Assembly: GCA_038199035.1 (NCBI GenBank)
Contig: JBBPZM010000047.1
Location: forward strand, 1 to 64,000
Direction of reading: 5' to 3'
DNA length: 64,000 nucleotides
Source of the DNA: DATAEY01 sp038199035
GTDB lineage: Bacteria > Actinomycetota > Thermoleophilia > Solirubrobacterales > Solirubrobacteraceae
Position numbers and translations under genes: made by a program. Shown piece by piece: positions 26,358 to 35,691 of this stretch (positions are counted from its first letter, which is position 1; every line of letters begins with the position of its first letter). A model generated the notes under the pieces. That model saw only the letters and a list, made by a program, of their open reading frames with translations. It did not search any database and was not told the origin of the DNA.

Positions 26358-26615
26358 GCCGAGCGCCGGGTCGAATTCCTCGCGGTCAGCGCGTCGGATG
26401 CCCAGACCCTGGAGGGTGTGGGCATCGGTGACAACCTCGCGGTCGCCAAGCGGGCGTATCCGAGCCTGAGCTGCCATCCCTCGGGCACTCGGGGCGAGTA
26501 CGCCGTGTCACCGGGCTGCGAGGGCTTCGTCTCCCCGCGGCGCTGGGTCGCCATCACCGAGGACCCGATCGAGGAGATCTGCGTCGGAGTCACCAACGCC
26601 TGCGACTCCGAGTGA
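26358..26615 (+). pseudogene. Protein fragment lacking a normal start
   Basis: The frame is protein-like from 26358 (VEFLAVSASDAQTLEGVGIG) to a stop at 26615, with GDNLAVAKRAYPSLSCHPSG and four cysteines in two spaced pairs. It resembles the C-terminal part of a small secreted domain. An in-frame TGA at 26355-26357 cuts it off and the only start is GTG 26418, inside the apparent domain. I infer a 5'-truncated gene. The 411-bp gap around it (26324-26734) holds nothing else I can support. Confidence 0.5.
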
Positions 26616-26734
26616 TCGCCTGATCATCGATCACCTCTAACCCGCTGGAGGGGACGTGGTCGATCTGAAGCACCTCTGCCGTGCTCGATCTCAACCAGAC
26701 CGAGCCGGAGTGCCCCGAAGCTCCGTCAGACGGC

Positions 26735-28075
26735 TCAGGCGAACCGCCGCAACCCCAGCCGTGCCAGCGCGCCGAAGGCCAGCGTCAGCAGCACGAGGTG
26801 GAGCAGCGGCAGGCCGAGACCGCCGCCCGCGCCGTTGATCGCGTTGTCGAGCGCCTCGAGGGCGGGCTTGAACGGGAACAGCGCCGAGATCACGCGCACG
26901 ACGTCGTAGAGCCCCTGCGACACCGACCCGCTCGGCACGAGCGCCAGAAAGGCGATCGGCAGCGACAGCAGAAAGGCGAGCAGCGAGGCGGCGCGGACCT
27001 CCCGGGCGAGCGCGCCGATGGCGACCCCGAGGGCCGCGAAGGCCACCGCCGCAAAGGCCAGGGCGACCAGCCACAGCGGGAACCGCCCCCACGGCAGGCC
27101 GACGAACAGCCCGAGCCCGCACAGCATGACCAGCGACACGACGAAGGCGCACACGGCGGCGAGCGACACCTTCTCGGCGAGCAGCCCGACGCGCGAGACC
27201 AACCCCCGCACCAGCCGCCCGAACGCCCCCTCCTCTCGCTCCAGCGCCAGCATGCCCGAGGCCAGCAGGACCGTGACGAACATCAGCGACACGGCCACCG
27301 CTACCGCCACCGCAAACGAGTTCAGCGGCGTGGTCGGGCCGTTCAACGCCGTGCGCTTGACCTTCACCGGCTGCGCCACGGTGGCCAGGACGTCGCTGGC
27401 CAGGTTGAGGTTGGATACGGCCAGCGCCGCGAAGCTCCTCACCCGCTCGAGCGACGGGCGCTGCGGCGCGCGGGGCGGCAGCGTCCGCAGGGCGCGCGAG
27501 AGGATGGCCTCGGTCCGGCGCAGGCCGAGGATCTGGATCTCGCGTCCCAGCAGGCTGAGCTGTCCGCCGTCGAGCAGGAGGCGAATGTCCTGGACGGCGA
27601 TCTGCTTGAACTTGTCCGACAGGGCGGCGTTGGCGTCGGCCAGGCGCGAGTTGATGATCTGCTCGACCAGGCGCCCCTTGAGCGGATCCTCGTTGTTGAA
27701 GACCACCTCGACCTGCGCGCTCTCCAGGCCGGTCGAGAGCTTCTGGGTTATGTCGGGCGGGACGATCAGCGCGCCGAGGGCCTCGCCCGACTTGACCTTC
27801 TCGATCGCCGCCGTGCGACTGTCCACGCGGACCGGCTCGATCGACTTGAACAGCTCGTCGGCGTAGCGCGAGGCGTCGACCTTCTCGCCGCCCAGGTCGA
27901 TCGTGCTCGCCGCGTCGGGGACCTGGTTGACGAAGGCCACCTTGGGCTTCTCGGGGGCGCGCGAGAGCGCGAGGCCGATCAGGACCGCGATGAGGACCGG
28001 GTAGACGACCAGCAGGCCGACGAGCAGGGGCGAGCGCCGCAGGATCTGAAGGTCCTTGAGGAGCAGCCAGCGCAT
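26735..28075 (-). CDS. ABC-2 type exporter permease
   Basis: The 446-residue membrane protein has the ABC-2 layout with one N-terminal helix (about 16-37), a large external domain (40-245) with YADELFKSIEPVRVDSRTAAIE-like sequence, and five to six C-terminal helices beginning AVAVAVAVSLMFVTVLLASG, with LEREEGAFGRLVRG as the coupling helix. It follows its ATPase gene by 60 bp. The pair should export a drug, lipid or polymer; the substrate is unknown. Confidence 0.88.
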   Translation of the reverse strand: MRWLLLKDLQILRRSPLLVGLLVVYPVLIAVLIGLALSRAPEKPKVAFVNQVPDAASTIDLGGEKVDASRYADELFKSIEPVRVDSRTAAIEKVKSGEALGALIVPPDITQKLSTGLESAQVEVVFNNEDPLKGRLVEQIINSRLADANAALSDKFKQIAVQDIRLLLDGGQLSLLGREIQILGLRRTEAILSRALRTLPPRAPQRPSLERVRSFAALAVSNLNLASDVLATVAQPVKVKRTALNGPTTPLNSFAVAVAVAVSLMFVTVLLASGMLALEREEGAFGRLVRGLVSRVGLLAEKVSLAAVCAFVVSLVMLCGLGLFVGLPWGRFPLWLVALAFAAVAFAALGVAIGALAREVRAASLLAFLLSLPIAFLALVPSGSVSQGLYDVVRVISALFPFKPALEALDNAINGAGGGLGLPLLHLVLLTLAFGALARLGLRRFA

Positions 28076-28135
28076 GCGGAACGGACTAGGCCACTGGTCG
28101 GGCGGCGGGGCCCGGTCGGCGACGAGCCATCCGCC

Positions 28136-28909
28136 TCAGTGCCCGCGCTCGTGGAGGAAGCGCACGAAGGCCGCCTCGAAGTCCGCCTCGCCGCCTCCCA
28201 CCTCAGCCTCCAGGGACCGCGGCGTTCCGGTGAAGATCAGCTCCCCGTCGGCCAGCACGAGGACGCGGTCGGCGTAGCGCTCCGCCTCCTGGACGTTGTG
28301 CGTCGAGTAGAGGACGGTCTTGCCCCGGGCGCCGAGGGTGGCGATGAAGTCCCACAGCCGCTCGCGCTGGCGGGGGTCGAGGGCCGAGGAGGGCTCGTCG
28401 AGCAGCAGCACCGCGGGGTCGGACAGCAGCCCGACGGCGATGTTGACCCGCTGGCGGTTGCCGCCTGAGAGCCTCCCCAGCTCGTCGCCGGCGCGCGCCT
28501 CGAGGCCGGTCTGGTCGAGCATCCGCTGCACGGTCTCCTCGACGTCGGGGACGCGCTCGAGGCGAGCGAACAGCCGCAGGTTCTCGGCCACCGAGAGCTT
28601 GGAGTAGACGGCCGCGTGCTGGGGTACCCAGCCGACCTCGCCGGCGGGGCGATCGAGCGAGCCCTCGTCAGGCGACTGGATGCCGGCGAGCATCGACAGC
28701 AGGGTGGTCTTGCCCGCTCCATTTGGCCCGATGAGGGCGACGAGCTCGCCCGCCGCGACGCTGAACGAGACGTCGCGCAGGGCGCGGCGCTCGCCGAAGC
28801 GCTTGCCCAGTCCCCGCACGCCGAGGGCGAAGTCGCCCTGCCGTCGCGCCGGCGTCTGCTCGGGCTCGCTGGCCGGCGCGGCGGTGGAGGCGCTCGAGGT
28901 GCGGGCCAT
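28136..28909 (-). CDS. ABC transporter ATP-binding protein
   Basis: The 257-residue ATPase has Walker A GPNGAGKTT (about 61-69), a Q-loop (VGWVPQHAAVY), the signature LSGGNRQRVNIA, Walker B VLLLDEPSSALDP and the H-loop YSTHNVQEA. It resembles CcmA/NatA-type export ATPases. A low-complexity N-terminal extension of about 25 residues precedes the domain. A TAGCCT hexamer 8 nt before ATG 28909 marks the likely promoter of the two-gene operon. Confidence 0.93.
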   Translation of the reverse strand: MARTSSASTAAPASEPEQTPARRQGDFALGVRGLGKRFGERRALRDVSFSVAAGELVALIGPNGAGKTTLLSMLAGIQSPDEGSLDRPAGEVGWVPQHAAVYSKLSVAENLRLFARLERVPDVEETVQRMLDQTGLEARAGDELGRLSGGNRQRVNIAVGLLSDPAVLLLDEPSSALDPRQRERLWDFIATLGARGKTVLYSTHNVQEAERYADRVLVLADGELIFTGTPRSLEAEVGGGEADFEAAFVRFLHERGH

Positions 28910-28917
28910 CGCTTGCC

Positions 28918-28923
28918 AGGCTA
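28918..28923 (-). promoter_or_regulatory. -10 element TAGCCT of the ABC operon, leaderless spacing
   Basis: On the minus strand TAGCCT is followed by 8 nt and ATG 28909. Confidence 0.4.
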
Positions 28924-28974
28924 CCCGGCGATCGTCGCGCCCGGCGCCGGTGCCGATGCGAGAGCATCCCGCCG

Positions 28975-29760
28975 GTGAAGCTCCTGTTCGTCGGCGACGT
29001 GGTGGGCGGCCTGGGCCGGCGCACGCTGCGCTCGCTGCTGCCCGGGCTGCGCGAGCGCCACCAGCCGGACTTCGTCGTGGTCAACGGCGAGAACGCCGCG
29101 GGCGGGGTAGGGATCACCCCGCGGGTGGCCGACGAGATCCTCGACCTGGGCGTCGACGTCATCACCCTCGGAAACCACACCTACCGCCATCGCGAGGTCT
29201 ACCGCTACCTCGACGAGCAGCCGCGCATCGTGCGCCCGGCGAATTTCCTGCGCAGCCAGCCCGGCCACGGCACCTGCGTGGTCGAGCACGACGGCGTGCG
29301 CCTCGGAGTGGTCTCGCTCTCGGGCAACCTCTTCATGAAGGCGGGCCGCCCGGCCTTCGTCGAGATAGACGCCGTGCTGAGCGACCTGCGTGGCCGCGTC
29401 GACCACGTGCTGGTCGACATGCACGCCGAGGCAACCAGCGAGAAGGTGGGCATGGGATGGCACCTCGACGGCCGGGTTACCGCCGTGGTCGGCACCCACA
29501 CCCACGTCCCCACCGCCGACGCGCGCGTGCTCCCCGGCGGCACCGCCTACATCAGCGACGTGGGGATGACCGGTCCCCGCGGAGGGGTGATCGGCGTGAA
29601 GCGCGACCAGGCGCTGGAAGCGATGACCCGCATGATGCCCGTGCGCTTCGAGACCTCGGGCGAGGACCCCTGGCTGATGGGCGTGCTCGTCACCGGCTCA
29701 GAGCCGATGCGGGCACAGGCGATAGAGCCGGTGGTGGTGCCAGCGCCGGGGGTGGCCTGA
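28975..29760 (+). CDS. YmdB-like metallophosphoesterase (TIGR00282 family)
   Basis: YmdB-family proteins are binuclear-metal phosphodiesterases active on 2',3'- or 3',5'-cyclic nucleotides. The 261-residue protein has metal-site motifs GDVVGGLGR (D8), NGENAAGG (E39-N40 area), GNHTYRH, VDMHAEATSEK and GTHTHVPTAD, then DVGMTGP. Start is GTG 28975. Its last 71 bp overlap the 3' end of the convergent glycosyltransferase-like gene. Confidence 0.92.
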   Translation: MKLLFVGDVVGGLGRRTLRSLLPGLRERHQPDFVVVNGENAAGGVGITPRVADEILDLGVDVITLGNHTYRHREVYRYLDEQPRIVRPANFLRSQPGHGTCVVEHDGVRLGVVSLSGNLFMKAGRPAFVEIDAVLSDLRGRVDHVLVDMHAEATSEKVGMGWHLDGRVTAVVGTHTHVPTADARVLPGGTAYISDVGMTGPRGGVIGVKRDQALEAMTRMMPVRFETSGEDPWLMGVLVTGSEPMRAQAIEPVVVPAPGVA

Positions 29761-31504
29761 CCGCCCGCCGCCAGGCCGGCACGAGGTCCTCGGCGAGCAG
29801 CGCGACCAGCACTGCCGGGAGGAACCAGACGATGTAGAGGTAGAACCAGTGGGTCATCGTCAGCTGCACGGCGACGAGCACCGCGCCGGACAGCGCGGCC
29901 AGCGTCACCAGGTCGCGCCGCCGCGGGAAGAGCGCCACCACCAGCGCCAGGACCACCGCCGCCACCTGCACTCCGACGTGCACGCCGCCCAGGCCCGGCA
30001 CGAGCCCCCACACCGAGAACGGGGACGAGCGGCCGACCTGGTAGACCACCGTGCGCTCGTAGAAGACGCGCAGGCCGCTGCCGAGGGCCGCGGGTACGAG
30101 GACGGCGGCGGCGGTGAGAGCGAAGGCCGCGACGAAGGCAAGCAGCCGCCCGACGGTGAGCCGCCTCTGGCCACCTTCCCCGCCGCCGTAGAGCGCCATC
30201 ATCGGGGCGAGGGCGAGCGGCGCGAACTTGGCCAGCCCGGCCAGGGCCGAGAGGATCCCCCGGCCGACCGGCGAGGTCGCCGCCAGCAGCGCCGCGACCA
30301 CGAGCGCCGCGACCAGCGAGTCGTTCGAGTTCGAGTTGGCGGTGAAGAGCGTGAACGGGTAGGCCGCCCACGCGTAGGCCAGCGCAACGCCCAGGGTCGG
30401 CCCGCGCACCCGGCGCCCCAGCAGCCACAGCAGCAGGATGGTCAGCAGGTCGAAGAACACCGCGGCGCCGTGAGCGGCGGGCAGGTCGTTCCACGTCCCG
30501 CTCCACGGCCAGATCCGCTCGAAGGGGACGTAGCCCAGGTAGGCAACCGGGCCGTAGGTGTCGCCGTGGTCGTTGTCGTGGGGGAAGCTGCCGTACAGCG
30601 GCTTGCCGTGGACGAGCTGGTTGGCCCCGATCACGCCGGCGTAGCCCACGTCGATCACGTTGGAGTTGACGACGTTGAGCCCCACGCGGAAGCTGATGAG
30701 GAAGACGAGGCCGACGGCCAGCCACGTCACCGGCACGGCGAGACGCTGGGGAGGTGTCTCGCCCGCCCCGCCGGGCGGCCCAGCGCGGGCGCGCGCGCGG
30801 GCCAGGACGAGCATGCGCACGAGCAGGTAGAGCAGCGGCGGATAGGCCAGCGGGACCGACACCCCGATCTGGCCGTGGCTGAAGAAGGCCAGCGAGGCGG
30901 AGAAGCCGACCAGGACCAGCAGGTCGAGGTTGCGCAGGCACAGCGGCCGGCGCCAGCGGGCGAACGGGAGCACGAAGAGCAGCGCAAGTGGGATCCACAC
31001 GTAGACCGCGCTCACCTTGCGCCCGAAGGCGCCGGGGTAGCCCCGGGCCATGGTCCACGCCACCTGGTAGCCGTTCCAGGCCTCGAGCACCGCTCGGGTG
31101 CGATCGTCGATCAGCACCTGGGCGATCTCCTGGCGCTCCGCCCCCGGTTGGCCCGGCCGGCCCGGGCGCTCGGGCGTGAAGTAGGAGACCTGCCACTGCG
31201 AGGGGCCCTTCTCGTAGGCCACTCCCGACGCGCCGGGGTGGCGGCGCAGGGCTTCGCGGACCCGCGGCTGGCGGTCGGCCACCTTCACCACCTCGCGGGC
31301 CGAGCGCATGTGGCGCGGCGGCGGGCGGTCCTCCTCAGGGGGAAGGAGGAGCTGGTCGGGCTTGCTGGGAACGCCCGGCGGGGACGCCAGCGCGGCGGAG
31401 GTGGAGCCCGGGGCGCCCGCCGCGTGGCTCGGGGTCGCCCGAGCCGAGGTCGCCGGTCCGAGGATCAGGCACGCGGCGACCAGCGCCGCCGCGCGGAGCC
31501 TCAC
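29690..31504 (-). CDS. GT-C type membrane glycosyltransferase-like protein
   Basis: The 604-residue protein begins with a signal-like helix (VRLRAAALVAACLILG) and an outside domain (about 60-165, with SYFTPERPG and VLIDDRTRAVLEAWNGYQVAW, PepSY-like), then about ten helices. Loops carry NSNVIDVGYAGVIGANQL and HDNDHGDTYGPVAYL, the acidic loop pattern of polyprenyl-phosphate sugar transferases, and LAGLAKFAPLALAPMM is typical of GT87/DUF2029. GTG 31504 overlaps the GtrA stop. The last 71 bp overlap the ymdB-like gene on the other strand. Confidence 0.78.
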   Translation of the reverse strand: MRLRAAALVAACLILGPATSARATPSHAAGAPGSTSAALASPPGVPSKPDQLLLPPEEDRPPPRHMRSAREVVKVADRQPRVREALRRHPGASGVAYEKGPSQWQVSYFTPERPGRPGQPGAERQEIAQVLIDDRTRAVLEAWNGYQVAWTMARGYPGAFGRKVSAVYVWIPLALLFVLPFARWRRPLCLRNLDLLVLVGFSASLAFFSHGQIGVSVPLAYPPLLYLLVRMLVLARARARAGPPGGAGETPPQRLAVPVTWLAVGLVFLISFRVGLNVVNSNVIDVGYAGVIGANQLVHGKPLYGSFPHDNDHGDTYGPVAYLGYVPFERIWPWSGTWNDLPAAHGAAVFFDLLTILLLWLLGRRVRGPTLGVALAYAWAAYPFTLFTANSNSNDSLVAALVVAALLAATSPVGRGILSALAGLAKFAPLALAPMMALYGGGEGGQRRLTVGRLLAFVAAFALTAAAVLVPAALGSGLRVFYERTVVYQVGRSSPFSVWGLVPGLGGVHVGVQVAAVVLALVVALFPRRRDLVTLAALSGAVLVAVQLTMTHWFYLYIVWFLPAVLVALLAEDLVPAWRRAVRPPPALAPPPALSPVPASALSR

Positions 31505-31947
31505 GCCCGAAAGCTCCAGAGCTTGTTGCCCGCGAAGTTCAGCGGGGTCGCCGCCACCACGGCCAAGGCCTGCGCGCCCAGCTTGGGGAGGGCGGCCGCG
31601 TCGACGAGGACCTGGAGGACGACGAGGTTGAGAACGAAGGCGGCCAGGCTGACCGTCATGAAACGCGCCGCCTGGAAGCCGGCGTGGCCGTGGTGGGCCT
31701 CGAACGTCCAGCGCCGGTTGAGGACGAAGTTGTTGGTCACCGCCACGACGAAGGCCAGTCCGGCGGCCAGGCGGTAGTCGATCCCCAGGCCGTGGACGCA
31801 GGCGGCGAAGACCGCGAGGTTGATGAGGTAGCCAGTCGCCCCCACCACCGAGAAGCGCAGGAGCTGGAGCCAGTTCGCCGGGCGGCTCAGCCCGCGGCGC
31901 AGCCGCAGCGGGAGGGTCAGCTCGGCGGCGCGCGACTGGTCGGCCAC
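31501..31947 (-). CDS. GtrA-like membrane protein
   Basis: GtrA proteins are thought to flip polyprenyl-linked sugars. The 148-residue product has four helices and the family pattern LLRFSVVGATGYLINLAVFA, VVAVTNNFVLNRRWTFE and PLNFAGNKLWSFR. It starts with GTG 31947, six nt after TACCCT. The downstream GT-C gene overlaps it by 4 bp, so the two likely act together in envelope glycosylation. Confidence 0.92.
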   Translation of the reverse strand: MADQSRAAELTLPLRLRRGLSRPANWLQLLRFSVVGATGYLINLAVFAACVHGLGIDYRLAAGLAFVVAVTNNFVLNRRWTFEAHHGHAGFQAARFMTVSLAAFVLNLVVLQVLVDAAALPKLGAQALAVVAATPLNFAGNKLWSFRA

Positions 31948-31953
31948 GGCGCC

Positions 31954-31959
31954 AGGGTA
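31954..31959 (-). promoter_or_regulatory. -10 element TACCCT of gtrA, leaderless spacing
   Basis: On the minus strand TACCCT is followed by 6 nt and GTG 31947. Confidence 0.5.
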
Positions 31960-32046
31960 GCGGAGGCCTCCCGGCGCTCAGCCGGGGGTCGGGTCCGCGA
32001 CGTGCGCGCTTCTGCGGCCGGGACCGGGCCTTTCCCAGCCCCTCTC

Positions 32047-33522
32047 TCAGAGCCCGAAGTGCGCGCGCACCATCGGCTCGACGTCGCGCAGGGTCCACTG
32101 CGTGCGCCCGTCGCGGCTGGGCGGACCGCCGCCGCACCACAGCAGGGGCGCCACCGAGTCGCAGCGGTGCAGCGACCCGTGGCTGCCTGCGCCCATGTGG
32201 CCAGCGCCTCCCCAGTCGACGAACTCGTGGCCCGGGGCGGCGGAGAGCAGGACATCACCGGCGGCGCGGCAGTGCAGGGCCGACCACACGCGCGCCAGCG
32301 CGTCCGGGTAGTCATGGCTGTCCAGCACGCCGTCGCTCACCTCTGCGCCGATGACCGCAACCTCGCCTTCGACGTCCCAGCGCTCGCCGCGCAGGTCGGT
32401 CACCTGGTCGCCGGGCCGGAAGCGAAGGCGACCAGCCCGACCCGCGATCACCCCGCCGCCGTCCTCGCGCCACGTCGCCAGGTCCACCCCTTCGGTGGCC
32501 AGGGCGGCCTCGACGACGTCGGCGACGACGGCCCCCCGGGCGTCCTCGTCCAGCGCGTAGACCATGGCCGCGCGCTGACCCGGGCAGACAGCGATCTGCG
32601 CCTCGTCGGGGAGAGGGTCGTCGGGCTGGAGGATCGTCCACCCCTCGACGAGGTCGTCGAGGCGGATCGGCGCGTCGACCTGGGAGTGGGCGTGGTCGGC
32701 GACGACGATCACCGCGTGCTCCGCCAGGAACTCCTCGAAGCCCCCGGCGGCGTTCATGACCCGCTCGAGCTGGCGGTCGGCCAGCTCGAGCGAGGCGATC
32801 TGCGCCTCGGGCCCGCGGCGGTGCGACCAGGCGTCGTTGTCGGGCAGCGAGAGCAACAGGAAGTCGAAGAGGTCGTGCTCGACCAGGTACTCCCCCACGC
32901 ACCCGGCGTGGGCGTCGCGCGCTCCCGGCAGCCCGAGCTGCGAGCGACAGCCGGTCGCCCGTGAGGAGAACAGGTCGGCGTAGAACAGCTCGCGTGGGCC
33001 GTAGACCGCGTGGCGGAAGAGAGTGGCCCCGACCAGGCGGGCCAGCGCGCTCTCGCCGCTCACGGCCTGGCGGTGGCGGCCACGGTAGATGAGGAAGGTT
33101 GTGCCCGCGGTGCGCAGGTCGGCGTCGTCGAGCGTCTCGAACACCGTGGGGGTGGCGCGGGACAGGTGGGCGAGGTTGAGGTTGTAGACGGTGTCGGTGA
33201 GCGACCGCTGGATGCCGAAGGTGCGCGTGGCCTGTGCGCTCGAGCCGTACTCGACGTAGCGCCCCTCGCCGCGGTGAAACCAGTTCATCGCCGGGACGCC
33301 GTGGCGGTCGGGCCCGGCGCCGGTGGCAATGCTCGAGGTGCACACCGGGGTGACCGACGGGAAGGCCGCCACGCAGTCGTCGACGTAGACGCCGTGCTCC
33401 ATGAGGTGAGCGAGCGCCGGCGCGCGTCCCTCCCCCACCGCCTGCTCGAGCATCGGCGGGCGCATGCCGTCGATGACCGCCAGCACCAGTTTCTTGGCGA
33501 ATGCCCGCCGGCCCGCGTTCAC
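32047..33522 (-). CDS. Alkaline-phosphatase-superfamily phosphodiesterase
   Basis: The 491-residue protein belongs to the type I phosphodiesterase/nucleotide pyrophosphatase group. Metal and nucleophile sites visible are VIDGMRP (D18), the Thr nucleophile in AFPSVTPVCTSSIATG, LPDND plus the following histidine, VADHAHS, and a late GSHGSLHR histidine. No signal peptide is seen, so it is probably cytoplasmic or membrane-associated. It starts with GTG 33 bp after the DUF4126 gene on the same strand. The substrate is unknown. Confidence 0.85.
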   Translation of the reverse strand: MNAGRRAFAKKLVLAVIDGMRPPMLEQAVGEGRAPALAHLMEHGVYVDDCVAAFPSVTPVCTSSIATGAGPDRHGVPAMNWFHRGEGRYVEYGSSAQATRTFGIQRSLTDTVYNLNLAHLSRATPTVFETLDDADLRTAGTTFLIYRGRHRQAVSGESALARLVGATLFRHAVYGPRELFYADLFSSRATGCRSQLGLPGARDAHAGCVGEYLVEHDLFDFLLLSLPDNDAWSHRRGPEAQIASLELADRQLERVMNAAGGFEEFLAEHAVIVVADHAHSQVDAPIRLDDLVEGWTILQPDDPLPDEAQIAVCPGQRAAMVYALDEDARGAVVADVVEAALATEGVDLATWREDGGGVIAGRAGRLRFRPGDQVTDLRGERWDVEGEVAVIGAEVSDGVLDSHDYPDALARVWSALHCRAAGDVLLSAAPGHEFVDWGGAGHMGAGSHGSLHRCDSVAPLLWCGGGPPSRDGRTQWTLRDVEPMVRAHFGL

Positions 33523-33555
33523 GCCGCGCCGCTCAGCCCGGACGAGGGCCCGAGG

Positions 33556-34146
33556 TCATCGCAGGACCCGCAGCCCGGCGTACTTGCGATCGTCGCGACG
33601 CCGGCCCCGCACGAGCAGCACGGCGAGGGTGGCGACCCCGACGAGCGAGAGCGGCGGGAGCAGGAGCGCGGCCGCGGCCAGCGCCAGCGACGCCATCTCG
33701 AGGTAGACCGGCAACGCGGAGCGGGCCTCCTCGTCCAGCCGGGCGGCCACGCGCGCGAAGAAGTTGCGGGCCGCGGCCTGGGCCAGGGCGGCGCTGGCCA
33801 GGCCGCCGAGCAGTCCCGGCCACGCGGGGTGGCCCTCGTCGGCCAGCGAGCCGGCGAACTCCAGCGCCCCGAGCCCGATGGCGATCCCGGCCAGAGCGGC
33901 GGTGAGGGTTCCCGCGTCGACCGCGGGACGACGACGCCGTCGCTCGGCCACCGTGACCACGACCAGGACCACGACGACGCCGAGGAGGAACAGCGGGCGC
34001 TCGAGGAACGCGTAGGGCGTGCCGTCGAAGTCCACGGCCCGGTCGGCGCCGGCCAGGCCGCCGGCCAGCAGCGCCGGGAGGAAGGGACGCATGCCGCACG
34101 CGGCGGCCAGGCCGATGCCCTGGCAGATGACGAGGAAGGTGGCCAT
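33556..34146 (-). CDS. DUF4126 membrane protein
   Basis: The 196-residue protein has about five hydrophobic helices and the DUF4126 features: a glycine-rich first helix (VICQGIGLAAACGMRPFLPALLAG), an EFAGSLADEG segment and a penultimate helix pair. The function of the family is unknown. Its ATG is 18 bp from the divergent aminotransferase ATG, so the two promoters must overlap the neighbouring coding starts. Confidence 0.85.
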   Translation of the reverse strand: MATFLVICQGIGLAAACGMRPFLPALLAGGLAGADRAVDFDGTPYAFLERPLFLLGVVVVLVVVTVAERRRRRPAVDAGTLTAALAGIAIGLGALEFAGSLADEGHPAWPGLLGGLASAALAQAAARNFFARVAARLDEEARSALPVYLEMASLALAAAALLLPPLSLVGVATLAVLLVRGRRRDDRKYAGLRVLR

Positions 34147-34164
34147 GTAGCGTTGTAGGGCGGC

Positions 34165-35691
34165 ATGACCTTAGACGACGGCCCCAGGAACCCTGGCCGG
34201 GCCGGCGAACGCTCCAGCGTGGGCGAGCGACCCCGCTCCACCTCCCGCGACCTCGAGCGCTACGCCGGGCTGTTCGCCCAGCGCACGAAGGTCATGAAGT
34301 CCTCGGCGATGCGCGACATGATGGCCATCACCGAGCGCAGCGACGTGATCTCGCTGGCCAGCGGCCAGCCGGACACCTCGACCTTCCCGGCCGAGTCCTA
34401 CGCCGCGCTGATGCGCACGGTGGCGGCCCAGTCGTGCGCCAAGGCCCTCCAGTACGGGCCCACCGAGGGCCTCGACGTCGTCAAGCGCTGCATCGTCGAG
34501 GTGATGGCCGCGGAGGGGATCGAGGGGATCGACCGCGACGACCTGCTCGTGACCACCGGCGGCCAGCAGGTCATCGACCTGGTGTGCAAGACGCTGATCG
34601 ATCCGGGCGACGTGATCGTGGCCGAGGCGCCCACCTACCCTGGAGCCGTCCCGGCGTTCTGCGCCTACCAGGCCGACGTCGTCCAGCTGGAGACCGACCG
34701 CGACGGGATGGCGGTGGGCCAGCTGGAGGAGATGCTCGACCGCCTCGAGGCCGAGGGGCGGCGTCCCAAGTTCATCTACACCATCCCCAACTTCCAGAAC
34801 CCCGCCGGGGTTACGATGTCGCTCGCCCGACGCCGGCAGCTGGTGGGCATCGCGCACGAGCGCGAGCTGCTGATCCTCGAGGACAACCCCTACGGCCTCC
34901 TGCGCTACGAGGGCGATCCCCAGCCCACGCTACGCGAGCTCGACGGCGGCGAGTTCGTCATCTACCTCGGGACCTTCTCGAAGATCCTCTCGCCGGGGAT
35001 CCGCCTCGGCTGGGCCGAGGCGCCGCGGCCGGTGCTCGAGAAGATGAACGTGGGCAAGCAGGCGGCCGACCTGTGCTCCTCGTCGATGACCCAGCACTTC
35101 GTGGCCGCCTACTTCGACGAGGGCCGCTGGCGCGACTACCTGCGCTCGCTGACCGAGATCTACCGCCGCCGGCGCGACACCATGCTCGACGCGCTGGCCG
35201 AGCACTTCCCGAGGGAGGCGCAGTGGACGCACCCCGAGGGCGGGCTGTTCATCTGGGCGACGCTGCCCGACTACATCGACACCACCGACCTGCTGGCTCG
35301 GGCGCTGTCGGAGAACGTGGCCTTCGTCCCCGGGCGCGCGGCCTACCTCGACGGGCGGGGCGCGTCGTCGATGCGGCTGAACTTCTCCGGGGTCAGCGAC
35401 GACGACATCCGCGAGGGAGTGCGGCGGGTGGGCAAGGTCGTGCGCGAGCAGGTCGGCCTGTACGGGACGCTCACTGGGGTGCGGCCGGCCCCGGCGGCCG
35501 AGCCCGAGTCCGTGCCGGCGCCCCCGCCCGCGGAGCGGGGCGTCGCCAACGTGCTGGAGCTGCGGCGGCGGCGGGCCGGCGCGCAGACCGGACAGGCCGG
35601 CGGCGCCCAGGCCGGCGGCGCCCCGGGCGAGCCGGCGGCCACGCCCGACGACCCGGCCCTGCCGGGAGGCCCGCTGGCCGGCGGGGCGTGA
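34165..35691 (+). CDS. PLP-dependent aminotransferase (fold I, 2-aminoadipate/LysN-like)
   Basis: The 508-residue enzyme has class I/II features: ISLASGQPDTSTFP, the PLP contact TTGGQQVIDLVCKTL, PTYPGAVPAF, PNFQNPAGVTMS and the lysine region TFSKILSPGIRLGW. It resembles the catalytic half of MocR regulators and LysN, without a winged-helix domain. Two unusual parts are a 35-residue N-terminal extension and about 80 residues of Pro/Ala/Gly-rich C-terminal tail. It is coupled to the D-Ala-D-Ala ligase gene by GTGA. A role in supplying an amino acid for the cell wall is a guess. Confidence 0.87.
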   Translation: MTLDDGPRNPGRAGERSSVGERPRSTSRDLERYAGLFAQRTKVMKSSAMRDMMAITERSDVISLASGQPDTSTFPAESYAALMRTVAAQSCAKALQYGPTEGLDVVKRCIVEVMAAEGIEGIDRDDLLVTTGGQQVIDLVCKTLIDPGDVIVAEAPTYPGAVPAFCAYQADVVQLETDRDGMAVGQLEEMLDRLEAEGRRPKFIYTIPNFQNPAGVTMSLARRRQLVGIAHERELLILEDNPYGLLRYEGDPQPTLRELDGGEFVIYLGTFSKILSPGIRLGWAEAPRPVLEKMNVGKQAADLCSSSMTQHFVAAYFDEGRWRDYLRSLTEIYRRRRDTMLDALAEHFPREAQWTHPEGGLFIWATLPDYIDTTDLLARALSENVAFVPGRAAYLDGRGASSMRLNFSGVSDDDIREGVRRVGKVVREQVGLYGTLTGVRPAPAAEPESVPAPPPAERGVANVLELRRRRAGAQTGQAGGAQAGGAPGEPAATPDDPALPGGPLAGGA

